Below, one piece after another: positions 44,618 through 53,025 of a stretch of 64,000 nucleotides of DNA. The stretch lies in the NCBI RefSeq assembly GCF_016879755.1, contig NZ_WOFU01000002.1, positions 124,001-188,000 of the forward strand, written 5' to 3'. Positions within the stretch are counted from its first letter, which is position 1; each line of letters begins with the position of its first letter. The notes beneath the pieces were generated by a model. It saw only the letters and a list, made by a program, of their open reading frames with translations. It searched no databases and was not told the origin of the DNA. A program made the position numbers and the translations under genes. This stretch comes from Bacillus sp. B15-48. Its GTDB lineage: Bacteria > Bacillota > Bacilli > Bacillales > Cytobacillaceae.

Positions 44618-45427
44618 ATGGATAAAGAAAAAACAAGGCAAGAACATAATGAAGATGAAGAGGCTTGGGAGACTCTTTATTTAGATGAAGTAGATGAAGA
44701 ATGGGAAAATGAGAAAGAGCGACGAAAAAAACGAAGATCCAAATACGTTAAAGTCATAAGTTTTTTTCTCGTATTTGCCTTATTAATAAGTGGATTGCAA
44801 GTATGGTTCCACTTATTTAATATCCCTGCGATTGAATTTTTGCAAGTATCAAAAAAGCTCTCAGAAAATCAAGAGGTAAGAAAATATAAACAATCGGTCG
44901 TGTCAATCGAATATGATGGTGTAAAAGGAACGGGTTTTAATATTGAACCTACGGGAACAATTGTGACAAACGAGCATGTAGTTGCTCATTCAGATAAGGT
45001 AATGGTTCATTTTAAAACTGGAAACACCTATATTGGCAACGTAATCGTCAAAGATTCAGAACTGGATTTAGCAATTGTCGATATCGAAGCTGAAAACCTT
45101 CCCACTCTCCCTCTCTCTTTTAAAAAGGATTGGGGCGAAGCAATGGGTGAAAAAATAATTTTTATTGGAAATCCACTGTCTTTTACACAGATTGCCAATG
45201 AAGGAGAGATTGCCGGTGAAATTCTTTTACGTAATTGGAACGTTCCGGTACTCATGATTGATGCCCCTGTATATAAAGGAAATAGTGGCAGTCCTGTTAT
45301 AAATGAAAGTGGTGAAGTCGTTGGCGTGATTTTTGCAACCATCTCCTCACCGATGGGGAAAAATCGAGTCGGAGTGGCAACTCCCTCCCATTACATCTGG
45401 GATCTCTTCAAGAATGAGCATAATTAA
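44618..45427 (+). CDS. Membrane-anchored HtrA-like serine protease
   Basis: The 269-aa protein has an acidic cytoplasmic head (residues 1-40), one membrane helix (about 44-68) and a trypsin-like domain with His120 (TNEHVV), Asp150 (SELDLAIVD) and Ser223 (GNSGSPV). No PDZ domain follows, unlike full-length HtrA. It should act on misfolded or signalling proteins outside the membrane. It is monocistronic with a strong terminator. Confidence 0.85.
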   Translation: MDKEKTRQEHNEDEEAWETLYLDEVDEEWENEKERRKKRRSKYVKVISFFLVFALLISGLQVWFHLFNIPAIEFLQVSKKLSENQEVRKYKQSVVSIEYDGVKGTGFNIEPTGTIVTNEHVVAHSDKVMVHFKTGNTYIGNVIVKDSELDLAIVDIEAENLPTLPLSFKKDWGEAMGEKIIFIGNPLSFTQIANEGEIAGEILLRNWNVPVLMIDAPVYKGNSGSPVINESGEVVGVIFATISSPMGKNRVGVATPSHYIWDLFKNEHN

Positions 45428-45460
45428 ACCAAAACCACATGATGAATGTGGTTTTGGTTT
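45426..45460. terminator. Convergent terminator, protease / PBP4
   Basis: AAACCAAAACCACAT-GATGA-ATGTGGTTTTGGTTT is a perfect 15-bp stem that touches both stop codons. Confidence 0.88.
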
Positions 45461-46954
45461 TCATCCACCTTCAACTAATGTTTGTACAATCGAATCTTCT
45501 ATTTCTCTCACGGAATGACCTAAGTAATTGTTAATCATAATCGAAAAAATTAAAGGTTCTCCTTCCGTTGGGATCACATATCCAGAAATCGTTGAAACGC
45601 CAGTAATTGACCCTGTTTTTGCTTTCACATTTCCTTTTACAGGTTCTTCCTTCATCCGTGTCCGTAAAGTACCACCGACTAATCGATCTGAATCACCCGC
45701 AACTGGAAGAGAAGCCTCAAACTCCGGAAACCAAGCTTTTTCCTGAATAGTATATAACAATTGAGATAATTCGTTTGCAGAGATCAAATTTTTATGGGAC
45801 ATCCCAGAACCGTCTCGCAGCAAAATGGTTTCCCCATTCACTCCAAATTTTACAACAGTTCCTTTCATCACTTGAAGACCTTTATTCCAACTTCCTTCAC
45901 CATGAACGACTTTCCCCATCTCTTTCGTGAGGGTTTCTCCGTGACCGTTATTACTCAGCTTCATAAACGGAACTAGTAAATCTTCCAGAGGCATTGACTT
46001 TTTTATTGTTAGCAACTGAGCATCTTCTGGGGTACTACCCGTTTTTACTTCTAAACTGTTACTAATTTTAAACCCTGCATCGATAAGAGCGTGTAAAAAT
46101 ACATCTAAAGTATATTCTGTCGGTTCCCAAACCGCTACCCATGCTTTTTCACTGTTACTTGAGAACGGAATCGTCCCATTAATATTGATTACGTTCGTCC
46201 CATGCTCTCTTTCAATTGTGATTTTTTTTTGAGCATTTCCCTCAACTGTTTCAGTTTCATTCCTAATTTCCACATAATTTGTAGCAGGTGTTACCTTCAC
46301 GTTTGCATGCTTTCCGACCTTTTTAGCTGGAAACACCTCAACAATAACAGTCCCACTATCATAATCATGATCAGGTGAAAGCGTTAAAGCGGAAACTTGG
46401 GAACCGGTGTAGTTGGTCTCATCAGACCAGTTTAAGTCTTGAGAAAGACGAATATGATCATACCAGAGATCATCTCCAATTAAATTTCCATCAATTTTAT
46501 GTATTCCCTTTGCTTTCAAGTCTTTGGCAAACTGATCTAAGTCTGCCTTCATTAAGGTTGGATCTCCCTTCCCTTTTAAATAAACATTTCCCACTAGCGT
46601 ATTCCCTTCTATCTTCCCGTCTATCCAAACTTCGGTTGAAAACTGATAGTCCTTCCCTAATACTTCCAATGCTGAGGCCGCTGTTAAAAGTTTCATGTTT
46701 GAGGCTGGGTGTAAACGAGTGTCACCAAAAGGAGAATAGATTAACTCTCCTGACACCGCATTACGAATACTTACACCAGTAATGGCACCAGCCAAACGTT
46801 CATCTTTTAAAATTGTATCAATCTTAGCTAATGTCGCTGAATAAACTGCTTTCTTGGTGGCTGCGTTATCATGTGTTGGAAACGGTAAAAACAAAAGTAT
46901 TGTCATTATGGAGATTATCCAAAAAAATTTTAAATGGAGACCTCTTCGCATCAT
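45461..46954 (-). CDS. dacC: D-alanyl-D-alanine carboxypeptidase/endopeptidase (PBP4 type, S13)
   Basis: The 497-aa exported protein has a signal peptide (about residues 8-31) and the penicillin-binding motifs SxxK (HPASNMK, Ser85/Lys88), SxN (LSNNGHGE) and KTG (VKAKTGSITG). The long insert between SxxK and SxN is typical of class C PBP4. It trims or cuts cell-wall cross-links. Its B. subtilis homologue is PBP4a (dacC). Monocistronic, convergent with the protease gene. Confidence 0.9.
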   Translation of the reverse strand: MMRRGLHLKFFWIISIMTILLFLPFPTHDNAATKKAVYSATLAKIDTILKDERLAGAITGVSIRNAVSGELIYSPFGDTRLHPASNMKLLTAASALEVLGKDYQFSTEVWIDGKIEGNTLVGNVYLKGKGDPTLMKADLDQFAKDLKAKGIHKIDGNLIGDDLWYDHIRLSQDLNWSDETNYTGSQVSALTLSPDHDYDSGTVIVEVFPAKKVGKHANVKVTPATNYVEIRNETETVEGNAQKKITIEREHGTNVININGTIPFSSNSEKAWVAVWEPTEYTLDVFLHALIDAGFKISNSLEVKTGSTPEDAQLLTIKKSMPLEDLLVPFMKLSNNGHGETLTKEMGKVVHGEGSWNKGLQVMKGTVVKFGVNGETILLRDGSGMSHKNLISANELSQLLYTIQEKAWFPEFEASLPVAGDSDRLVGGTLRTRMKEEPVKGNVKAKTGSITGVSTISGYVIPTEGEPLIFSIMINNYLGHSVREIEDSIVQTLVEGG

Positions 46955-47092
46955 TCACTCACATCCATCTATCTGCTCAATTTCTTTCTATTATTCCACA
47001 ATTTAAAAAAGGCAAACCGTTTATTTGCCTTTGCATAAGATTCGCATGGACTCATTGTCAATCCAGCTTCATATAGACAGATCAGGATGATG

Positions 47093-47779
47093 CTATACTG
47101 CTAATTTCATTAAAAAAGGTACTAAAAAAATCCCCCAAAGCACTGTAATCCAGGCGGCAAAGATCATCCCGAGTGACGAAAATGTTGCTTCCTGTTCACC
47201 GTATTCTCTTGCCTTATTTGTTCCAATCGCATGTGCACCCATGCCAAGTGCAAGTCCCTTAGCAATAGGGTTTTTAATCGATAACCACTTTATTACTTTT
47301 GGACCAAGCACACCACCAACCATTCCGGTAATGATAACAAAAACAGTCGTTAACGTTGGGAGACCACCAATCTCCTTTGAAACTTCAATGGCAATCGGTG
47401 TTGTAATCGATCGTGGTAAAATCGATGTAATAAAGTCATACTTTAAGTGAATCATTAATGACAATAACAATGTTGAAAAAATAGCTATTAGTGACCCAGT
47501 TGTAATACTAACAAGGATTGTCCCTATATATTCTTTTATCGTCTTTAAATGTTTGTAAATCGGGACAGCAAAGGCAACAGTTGCTGGACCAAGCATATGT
47601 GTCAACCATTTAGAAGCATCCAAATATTGATTTGCCGGAACATGGAAAAGTGAAATTAATAAAATTAACAGCGATGGAGTTAGCAGCAATGGGTGGAATA
47701 GTAAGAGTGAATTTATAGAATAGATTTTTTTCGCTAGGCGGTAGACGAGTATCGTAACAATGGTAAATAAAACGACCAT
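47093..47779 (-). CDS. lrgB: LrgB/CidB-family membrane protein
   Basis: The 228-aa protein has about seven helices and the LrgB pattern LGPATVAFAVPIYKH, LPRSITTPIA, GVLGPKVIKW and GMGAHAIGTNKA. It pairs with LrgA; the pair affects murein hydrolase activity and pyruvate or related metabolite movement in other Firmicutes. ATG 47779 overlaps the lrgA stop by one base (TGATG). Confidence 0.9.
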   Translation of the reverse strand: MVVLFTIVTILVYRLAKKIYSINSLLLFHPLLLTPSLLILLISLFHVPANQYLDASKWLTHMLGPATVAFAVPIYKHLKTIKEYIGTILVSITTGSLIAIFSTLLLSLMIHLKYDFITSILPRSITTPIAIEVSKEIGGLPTLTTVFVIITGMVGGVLGPKVIKWLSIKNPIAKGLALGMGAHAIGTNKAREYGEQEATFSSLGMIFAAWITVLWGIFLVPFLMKLAV

Positions 47780-48147
47780 CAACGCAACTCACCCCTCTTT
47801 TTCCCAATTATTTTCTCAGCTATTAAGGCTGTTAGTCCGATTACAATCATCGTACTTACTCCTATTAATAATACGATTTTTATTCCTTCTATACTTAAAA
47901 TTTCATCATAATTTATAATTCCAACTGCCGAAGGAACAAAGAAGAGCAATAATTCTGCTAACAACCAGTTTGCACCTTTTTCAACCCATTCTAATTTAAT
48001 GATTCTTAAATATAACGCTATAAATAAAAAAGAAAGACCAAGCATAGAACTAGGGATTGGCAAAGAAACGATTGCTTTTAAACCTACTCCTAATAAGAAA
48101 AAAACATGAATGAATACGACCTGTAAAATAATGACTCCAAGTTTCAT
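47779..48147 (-). CDS. lrgA: LrgA/CidA-family holin-like protein
   Basis: The 122-aa protein has four helices with the pattern LGVGLKAIVSLPIPSSMLGL, GANWLLAELLLFFVPSAVGIINY. It is holin-like and co-acts with LrgB. No LytTR or LysR regulator is adjacent, though such genes often control this pair. First gene of the two-gene operon. Confidence 0.9.
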   Translation of the reverse strand: MKLGVIILQVVFIHVFFLLGVGLKAIVSLPIPSSMLGLSFLFIALYLRIIKLEWVEKGANWLLAELLLFFVPSAVGIINYDEILSIEGIKIVLLIGVSTMIVIGLTALIAEKIIGKKRGELR

Positions 48148-48364
48148 TGAATGAATCCTCTCTCAAATTAAAGGATAAATAAAAAAATTACAACTATTTC
48201 CAAATTAGAACTATAGAGTATATCATACGATAAATTTCAGCAATCGTAAATTAAATATTCAGAATTATAAAGATTAATTTTAGTAACAAAGTTTGGGGTT
48301 ATTTTTGTTCATTTTTTGATATAATGAAGTGTGTTTAACAATTTTGAGGGGGATCCATATTTTT

Positions 48365-48814
48365 ATGTCAGTCGAAGTAGGTAGTAAGGTACAAGGTAAA
48401 GTGACAGGAATTACAAATTTTGGAGCATTTGTAGAATTGCCTGGAGGTTCAACTGGTCTAGTTCATATTAGCGAGGTTGCCGATAGCTATGTAAAGGATG
48501 TGAATGACCACCTTACAGTTGGCGATCAAATTGAAGTGAAAATTTTAAGTGAGCAGGATGGAAAAATTGCCCTTTCAATTAAAAAAGCAATTGACCAACC
48601 TGAAAAGCGAGAATCTTCCTACGCTGGGCGTGCTCCACGCCAAGGAAAAACGGATAACAGAAATAAAGATTTCCGTTCCAAGGGAAACTTCAAACCAAAA
48701 GAAACGTTTGAAGATAAGATGGCTAAGTTTTTGAAATCAAGTGAAGAAAATTTATCTTCACTTAAGCGGAACACTGAAACAAAGCGCGGCGGTAGAGGTG
48801 GAAGACGCGGTTAA
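48365..48814 (+). CDS. yabR: S1-domain RNA-binding protein YabR
   Basis: The 149-aa protein has one S1 domain (VGSKVQGKVTGITNFGAFVE, GLVHISEVADSYVKDV) and a long basic, disordered tail ending KRNTETKRGGRGGRRG. This matches B. subtilis YabR closely, including the tail, rather than GSP13/YugI. Its usual place between divIC and spoIIE is not seen here. ATG 48365 has GAGGGGG about 12 nt upstream, a long spacing. Monocistronic. Confidence 0.88.
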   Translation: MSVEVGSKVQGKVTGITNFGAFVELPGGSTGLVHISEVADSYVKDVNDHLTVGDQIEVKILSEQDGKIALSIKKAIDQPEKRESSYAGRAPRQGKTDNRNKDFRSKGNFKPKETFEDKMAKFLKSSEENLSSLKRNTETKRGGRGGRRG

Positions 48815-48885
48815 TATCTACTGAGTTGTTCCAATAAAGAGGATTTATCTTCCTCTGATTTATGAGCAAGAAATCTATAAACGGG

Positions 48886-48918
48886 AGGCAAGCGTAGAAA
48901 TATCGCTTGCCTTTTTTA
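48886..48918 (+). terminator. Terminator of yabR
   Basis: AGGCAAGCG-TAGAAATAT-CGCTTGCCT is followed by TTTTTATTTT. Confidence 0.85.
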
Positions 48919-49034
48919 TTTTAAAGTCCCACTGCTCTCTTCATCCGTCTAAAATGAGAAATATTACAAATCCTATTGAAAGAACATTCAGGTTATTTTA
49001 CCATCTTAGTAAATAAACCTTTAGGAGTGTGTAA

Positions 49035-51071
49035 ATGTCTTCTTTTAAAAAACAAGCAAATGGTATCTTTCCTTCCGTATGTTCATTGGATTGTCCTGAT
49101 CAATGTGGTTTACTCGTTCATAAAAAAGATGGAAAAATTGTAAAAATCGTAGGAGATCCAAACCATCCAGTAACGAATGGAAACATCTGTAATAAAGTAA
49201 GAAACATGACAGAACGCATATATGACCCAAAACGCTTACAATTTCCCATGAGACGGACAGGTATAAAAGGCGATGGGAAGTATGAGCGAATAAGCTGGAC
49301 CGAAGCAATTGAAACCATCACTTCTCGCTGGAAGCATCTAATTCGCACATCTGGCCCAGAAAGCATTCTTCCTTATAGTTTTTACGGGAATATGGGAAAT
49401 GTGAATGCTGAGGGAATCGACCGACGGTTTTTCCATCGTTTAGGCGCTTCGAAGTTGGAACGGGCGATTTGTTCTTCCGCAGGCTCTGTAGGTTACCAAT
49501 ATACAATGGGTGGTAGCTTTGGTATGGATCCTGAGGATACCATTCATTCAAAACTAATTATATTTTGGGGGATTAATGCAGTCAGCACAAATATGCATCA
49601 AGTCATTCTTGCACAGAAAGCCCGCAAAAACGGTGCAAAAATTATTGTCATTGATGTTCATAAAAATCAAACTGGACGAATGGCAGACTGGTTTATTCCA
49701 ATCCTTCCAGGAACAGACGCTGCGCTCGCATTAGGGATTATGCATATTTTATTTGCTGAGGACATGATCGATTCCCATTTTCTTGAAACGTATACAGTCG
49801 GCTATAAAAAGTTACGTGAGCATGTTATCCAATACGACCCAAATACTGTATCAGAAATTACCGGTATCCCGGTTGAAGATATACTTGAGCTTGCCCGATT
49901 GTATGGAAGAACATCACCTTCATTTATCCGCATAGGCAACGGCTTGCAACATCACGATAATGGCGGCATGTGTGTCCGTACAATTTCTTGTCTACCTGCT
50001 TTAACAGGGCAATGGCTCAATAAAGGCGGTGGAGCCATCAAGGGGAACAAAGGGTATCTGTCTCATAATACAAAAAATCTGCAGCGACCTGATTTATTAA
50101 AAAATCAAAACACGAGAATCATCAATATGAATCAGCTCGGTCAAGCATTACTTACCCTAGATCCGCCAATAAAATCGTTGTTTATTTACGGATCAAACCC
50201 TGCAATTGTCGCACCTGAAAGCAATAAAGTTAGGAGAGGGTTAGCGCGTGATGATTTATTTACAGTTGTCCATGATTTGTTTTTAACTGAAACAGCAAAA
50301 TATGCTGACATCGTCCTTCCAGCAACAAGTGTTTTTGAAAATACCGATTTCTACACTTCCTTTTGGCATCATTATATACAACTTCAGCAGCCAATCATTG
50401 AAAACTATAAAGAATCAAAATCAAATGTGGAGGTATTTCAATTACTTGCAAAGGCAATGGATTTCAACGATGAAGCTCTATTTGAATCCGAGGCTGAAAT
50501 GATTAAACAAGCTTTAGACTCTCCAAATCTTACAGGGATCGATCTTGAAGGTTTGAAAAAGGACCATTATAAAAAAGCGCAAATTAAACCGCTATTACAT
50601 GGTAAACTATTAACGCCAACTGGCAAAATTGAATTATACTCTGAACAAATGGAAAAACACGGATACCCTCCACTTCCGACTTATATTCCACTAGAGGATG
50701 ATGGTGAGTACCCGTTTCAATTCATTGCTGGCCCAAATCATAATTTCTTAAACTCTACATTTTCTAATAATGAGAAACATATAAAACTAGAAAAAGAGGC
50801 TCTTATATACGTAAATACGAAGGATGCAAAATCACTTGGAATTGAGAATGGGGATATGATTCGGATATGGAACGAGCGTGGCGAATGTAAATTAAAAGCA
50901 ACTACCGGTGATAATGTTCTTTCTGGTGTAGTTGTCACACAGGGATTATGGTCAGATTCAACAGGCTCGCAACGATTACTTAATTCACTCACCCCCGACC
51001 GTCTAGCCGATATGGGAGGTGGAGCAACCTTCTTTTCAGGAAAAGTAAATATTGCGAAGGTGGAAGAATAA
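49035..51071 (+). CDS. Molybdopterin oxidoreductase (soluble, DMSO-reductase superfamily)
   Basis: The 678-aa protein has a [4Fe-4S] site (Cys16, Cys20, Cys24, Cys52 in VCSLDCPDQCG...NICNK). Molybdopterin-binding blocks follow, including IIFWGINAVSTNMHQ and LFIYGSNPAIVAPES, and a C-terminal C4 domain (LIYVNTKDAKSLGIENGDMI). There is no Tat signal, so it is cytoplasmic. It resembles the YyaE/YoaE group of B. subtilis, whose substrates are unknown. No membrane or iron-sulfur partner genes are adjacent. Confidence 0.88.
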   Translation: MSSFKKQANGIFPSVCSLDCPDQCGLLVHKKDGKIVKIVGDPNHPVTNGNICNKVRNMTERIYDPKRLQFPMRRTGIKGDGKYERISWTEAIETITSRWKHLIRTSGPESILPYSFYGNMGNVNAEGIDRRFFHRLGASKLERAICSSAGSVGYQYTMGGSFGMDPEDTIHSKLIIFWGINAVSTNMHQVILAQKARKNGAKIIVIDVHKNQTGRMADWFIPILPGTDAALALGIMHILFAEDMIDSHFLETYTVGYKKLREHVIQYDPNTVSEITGIPVEDILELARLYGRTSPSFIRIGNGLQHHDNGGMCVRTISCLPALTGQWLNKGGGAIKGNKGYLSHNTKNLQRPDLLKNQNTRIINMNQLGQALLTLDPPIKSLFIYGSNPAIVAPESNKVRRGLARDDLFTVVHDLFLTETAKYADIVLPATSVFENTDFYTSFWHHYIQLQQPIIENYKESKSNVEVFQLLAKAMDFNDEALFESEAEMIKQALDSPNLTGIDLEGLKKDHYKKAQIKPLLHGKLLTPTGKIELYSEQMEKHGYPPLPTYIPLEDDGEYPFQFIAGPNHNFLNSTFSNNEKHIKLEKEALIYVNTKDAKSLGIENGDMIRIWNERGECKLKATTGDNVLSGVVVTQGLWSDSTGSQRLLNSLTPDRLADMGGGATFFSGKVNIAKVEE

Positions 51072-51090
51072 AACATCCTTAACCAATGGG

Positions 51091-51121
51091 AAAAAGAGCT
51101 TGATATTCCAAGCTCTTTTTT
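51091..51121. terminator. Terminator after the molybdopterin oxidoreductase
   Basis: AAAAAGAGCTTG-ATATTC-CAAGCTCTTTTT is flanked by A and T runs and works for both converging genes. Confidence 0.85.
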
Positions 51122-51146
51122 AATCAGATAGTTATTGACTCTTGAT

Positions 51147-51410
51147 TTATCCTTCTATATTTCCTCTGTTTTTTATCTCTTGTAATGTTTCTTGAATTTT
51201 GAAAAAAATAATCAATAGCTCACAATAAATTCTTGTGATAAACGGGCCTAATACGATCGTAAATAATCCTGAAATAACTTGTATTCCGCCCCCATATGGG
51301 CTTGCAGCACCAGCTATAATTTGAATGATTCCAAACAAAACCGATAATCCTGCACCAATCCAAAAAACAAATTTGATAATGGACGGAGTAATCATTTTAT
51401 TGAATTGCAT
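51147..51410 (-). CDS. DUF4282-type membrane protein
   Basis: The product is 87 aa from ATG 51410, with two membrane helices in the pattern FNKMITPSIIKFVFWIG...GGIQVISGLFTIVLGPFITRIYCELLIIFF, as in DUF4282 proteins. Homologues usually begin about four residues earlier (MxEFLxFNKMITP). The corresponding codon here, at 51422, is ATT and has AAAGGAGGG 7 nt upstream, whereas ATG 51410 has only a weak SD. The true start may therefore be ATT 51422. Function unknown. Confidence 0.68.
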   Translation of the reverse strand: MQFNKMITPSIIKFVFWIGAGLSVLFGIIQIIAGAASPYGGGIQVISGLFTIVLGPFITRIYCELLIIFFKIQETLQEIKNRGNIEG

Positions 51411-51621
51411 AAACTCTTTAATTGGAAATCCCTCCTTTTTTTCTTTCCCATTAAAGTATGAAAGAATTAGCGCTTTAATGATGCTTTTCTTGAAGTTACA
51501 ACAGGAAAATAATAAAAACATCAATCAGCAGTAACCATTCCAGTTCTCTTTTATATTAGTCACCGGGAACCTTATTCGCTCATACAGTATTGGGAAGATT
51601 TTTTAGATAGGAGGAATTGAC

Positions 51622-52290
51622 ATGTACCCTGGATACCCTTACTTACCGACATTAAATCCAATCATGTATTATCCTAATTACGATGTTCCATCTTATTTCC
51701 AACGTTCACAATCTCCTTATAGATATAATTATTCACCCTTAAACATGCGCCAACAACCAATTAGAGGACAGGCGAGCTGGACAGAAGGCGGACCAATCAC
51801 GAAATGCAACATCCCATGGTCAGATAATGAATATATGACAGTCGCAGTTGGAACAGAAAGTCAATATCAGTGCGGGCAAACTTTAAAGGTAAGAAATCTC
51901 TCTTCAGCAAGTCCTAGAGAAATATTGGTGAAGGTCGTTGATCAAGTACCAGGCTATCCGGTAAACAATCTAATCCTTCACCGAAGAGCATTTCAAGCTC
52001 TAGGAGCCTCTGTAAATCAGGGGGTTATAAATATCGAGATTCTTCCATCTCCTCATGTTGCAGAAGAAGAGTGGGGAAAGTATTTGTTAAATCTTGCTCA
52101 AACAGCTTATCCAGGATACGATGTAACAGATTATCAATTTGTTGACAGCACACAAATATCACCAACTCAAATAAAACGAACCTATCATTTTCTATTGAGG
52201 TCTCCTCAGGAAGAAATAAAAGTTCAAGGAAATGTCATTTATAATCCAACAACAAACCGAATCGTCTCATTTGATCTAAATGAAGTATAA
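51622..52290 (+). CDS. DUF3889-type protein with expansin-like fold
   Basis: The 222-aa protein has a Tyr/Pro-rich N-terminus (residues 1-45), a double-psi beta-barrel-like domain (GQASWTEGGPITKCNIPWSDNEYMTVAVG) and a C-terminal domain (WGKYLLNLAQTAYPGYDVTDYQFVD) fitting DUF3889. No signal peptide is present, and the YPxYP-rich head recalls spore-coat proteins. Coat or exosporium location is a guess. The ATG follows AGGAGG at good spacing. Confidence 0.72.
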   Translation: MYPGYPYLPTLNPIMYYPNYDVPSYFQRSQSPYRYNYSPLNMRQQPIRGQASWTEGGPITKCNIPWSDNEYMTVAVGTESQYQCGQTLKVRNLSSASPREILVKVVDQVPGYPVNNLILHRRAFQALGASVNQGVINIEILPSPHVAEEEWGKYLLNLAQTAYPGYDVTDYQFVDSTQISPTQIKRTYHFLLRSPQEEIKVQGNVIYNPTTNRIVSFDLNEV

Positions 52291-52321
52291 AAGAAACAAA
52301 TTTCCTTCTCTAACTGCAAAG

Positions 52322-52361
52322 AAAATACCCTTTCTTACCATGTCGTAAGAAAGGGTATTTT
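52322..52361. terminator. Convergent terminator, DUF3889 / PerR-like
   Basis: AAAATACCCTTTCTTAC-CATGTC-GTAAGAAAGGGTATTTT is a perfect 17-bp stem. Confidence 0.88.
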
Positions 52362-52378
52362 ACATTTTCAGTTACTCG

Positions 52379-52813
52379 CTAATTTGGTTTAGTACCATTG
52401 CATTCTGAACAAATACCATAAACTTCCAATTGATGGTGGGTAACTTTAAACCCCTTGGATTGCTCAACGAATGATTCAATTTCATTTAGTGCTGGATAAA
52501 AAAAATTAACGATTTTTCCGCACTCTTGACAAATAACATGGTAATGATTGGTTGTCAAACAACAATAATGGTTGAATGAATCCCCAAAGTCCATCTTCTT
52601 TACTAGGCCTACTTCCTCGAAAGTTCGCAACGTATTATATACGGTCGTTACACTCATGCTAGGAAACCGTTCACGAATCGCCTTAAATATATCATCTGCT
52701 GTTGGGTGTGATAAAGATTCGAACAAGTATTCCAAGATTGCATTACGTTGAGGAGTGAGCTTAATTCCTGAACTTTTTAATTTATCAATGGCTTCACTAA
52801 AAAGGGATGACAC
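52379..52813 (-). CDS. Fur-family regulator, PerR-like with altered regulatory metal site
   Basis: The 144-aa protein follows B. subtilis PerR through the DNA-binding domain (ITPQR-type LTPQRNAILEYL, HPTADDIFKAI, VTTVYNTLRTFEEVGLVKK) and keeps the structural zinc cysteines (CQEC...CSEC). In the regulatory site it keeps the three His, but PerR Asp85 is Cys (HYCCLTT) and Asp104 is Asn (VNFFYP). GTG 52813 has GAGGTGGG upstream. It is a PerR-type paralogue that may sense something other than peroxide. Symbol withheld. Confidence 0.8.
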   Translation of the reverse strand: MSSLFSEAIDKLKSSGIKLTPQRNAILEYLFESLSHPTADDIFKAIRERFPSMSVTTVYNTLRTFEEVGLVKKMDFGDSFNHYCCLTTNHYHVICQECGKIVNFFYPALNEIESFVEQSKGFKVTHHQLEVYGICSECNGTKPN

Positions 52814-52880
52814 TTCAACCCACCTCACTTTAGCATCCTTTTAAAAAACATTTTTACATAACGATCAGTTGATTTATAAA

Positions 52881-52892
52881 GTAAGTGCTTAC
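52881..52892. promoter_or_regulatory. 12-bp palindrome upstream of the PerR-like gene
   Basis: GTAAGTGCTTAC is a perfect palindrome 68 nt before the start codon. It does not match the Per box (TTATAATnATTATAA). It might be an operator of an unknown regulator. Confidence 0.3.
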
Positions 52893-52987
52893 AAAATACA
52901 AAACTATAAATAAATCATGTTTTCATAATAATAATATAATCAATTAAATTTTCTGTCAATATTAACAGGCATTTTAATTGATACTAA

Positions 52988-53016
52988 AAATAGGCCTTTA
53001 AAAACGAGGCCTATTT
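52988..53016. terminator. Terminator after the MBL hydrolase gene
   Basis: AAATAGGCCT / AGGCCTATTT with a 9-nt loop lies 10 nt after the stop at 53026. Confidence 0.75.
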
Positions 53017-53025
53017 CTAAGTTAA

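Noticed and set aside
47093-48147. LrgAB as phage holin/lysis module
   Set aside because: Both proteins match chromosomal LrgA/LrgB; no endolysin or phage genes are near.
52820-52980. Per box autoregulating the PerR-like gene
   Set aside because: AT-rich runs such as TTATATTATTATTATG give only a weak partial match to TTATAATnATTATAA, as expected by chance in such DNA.
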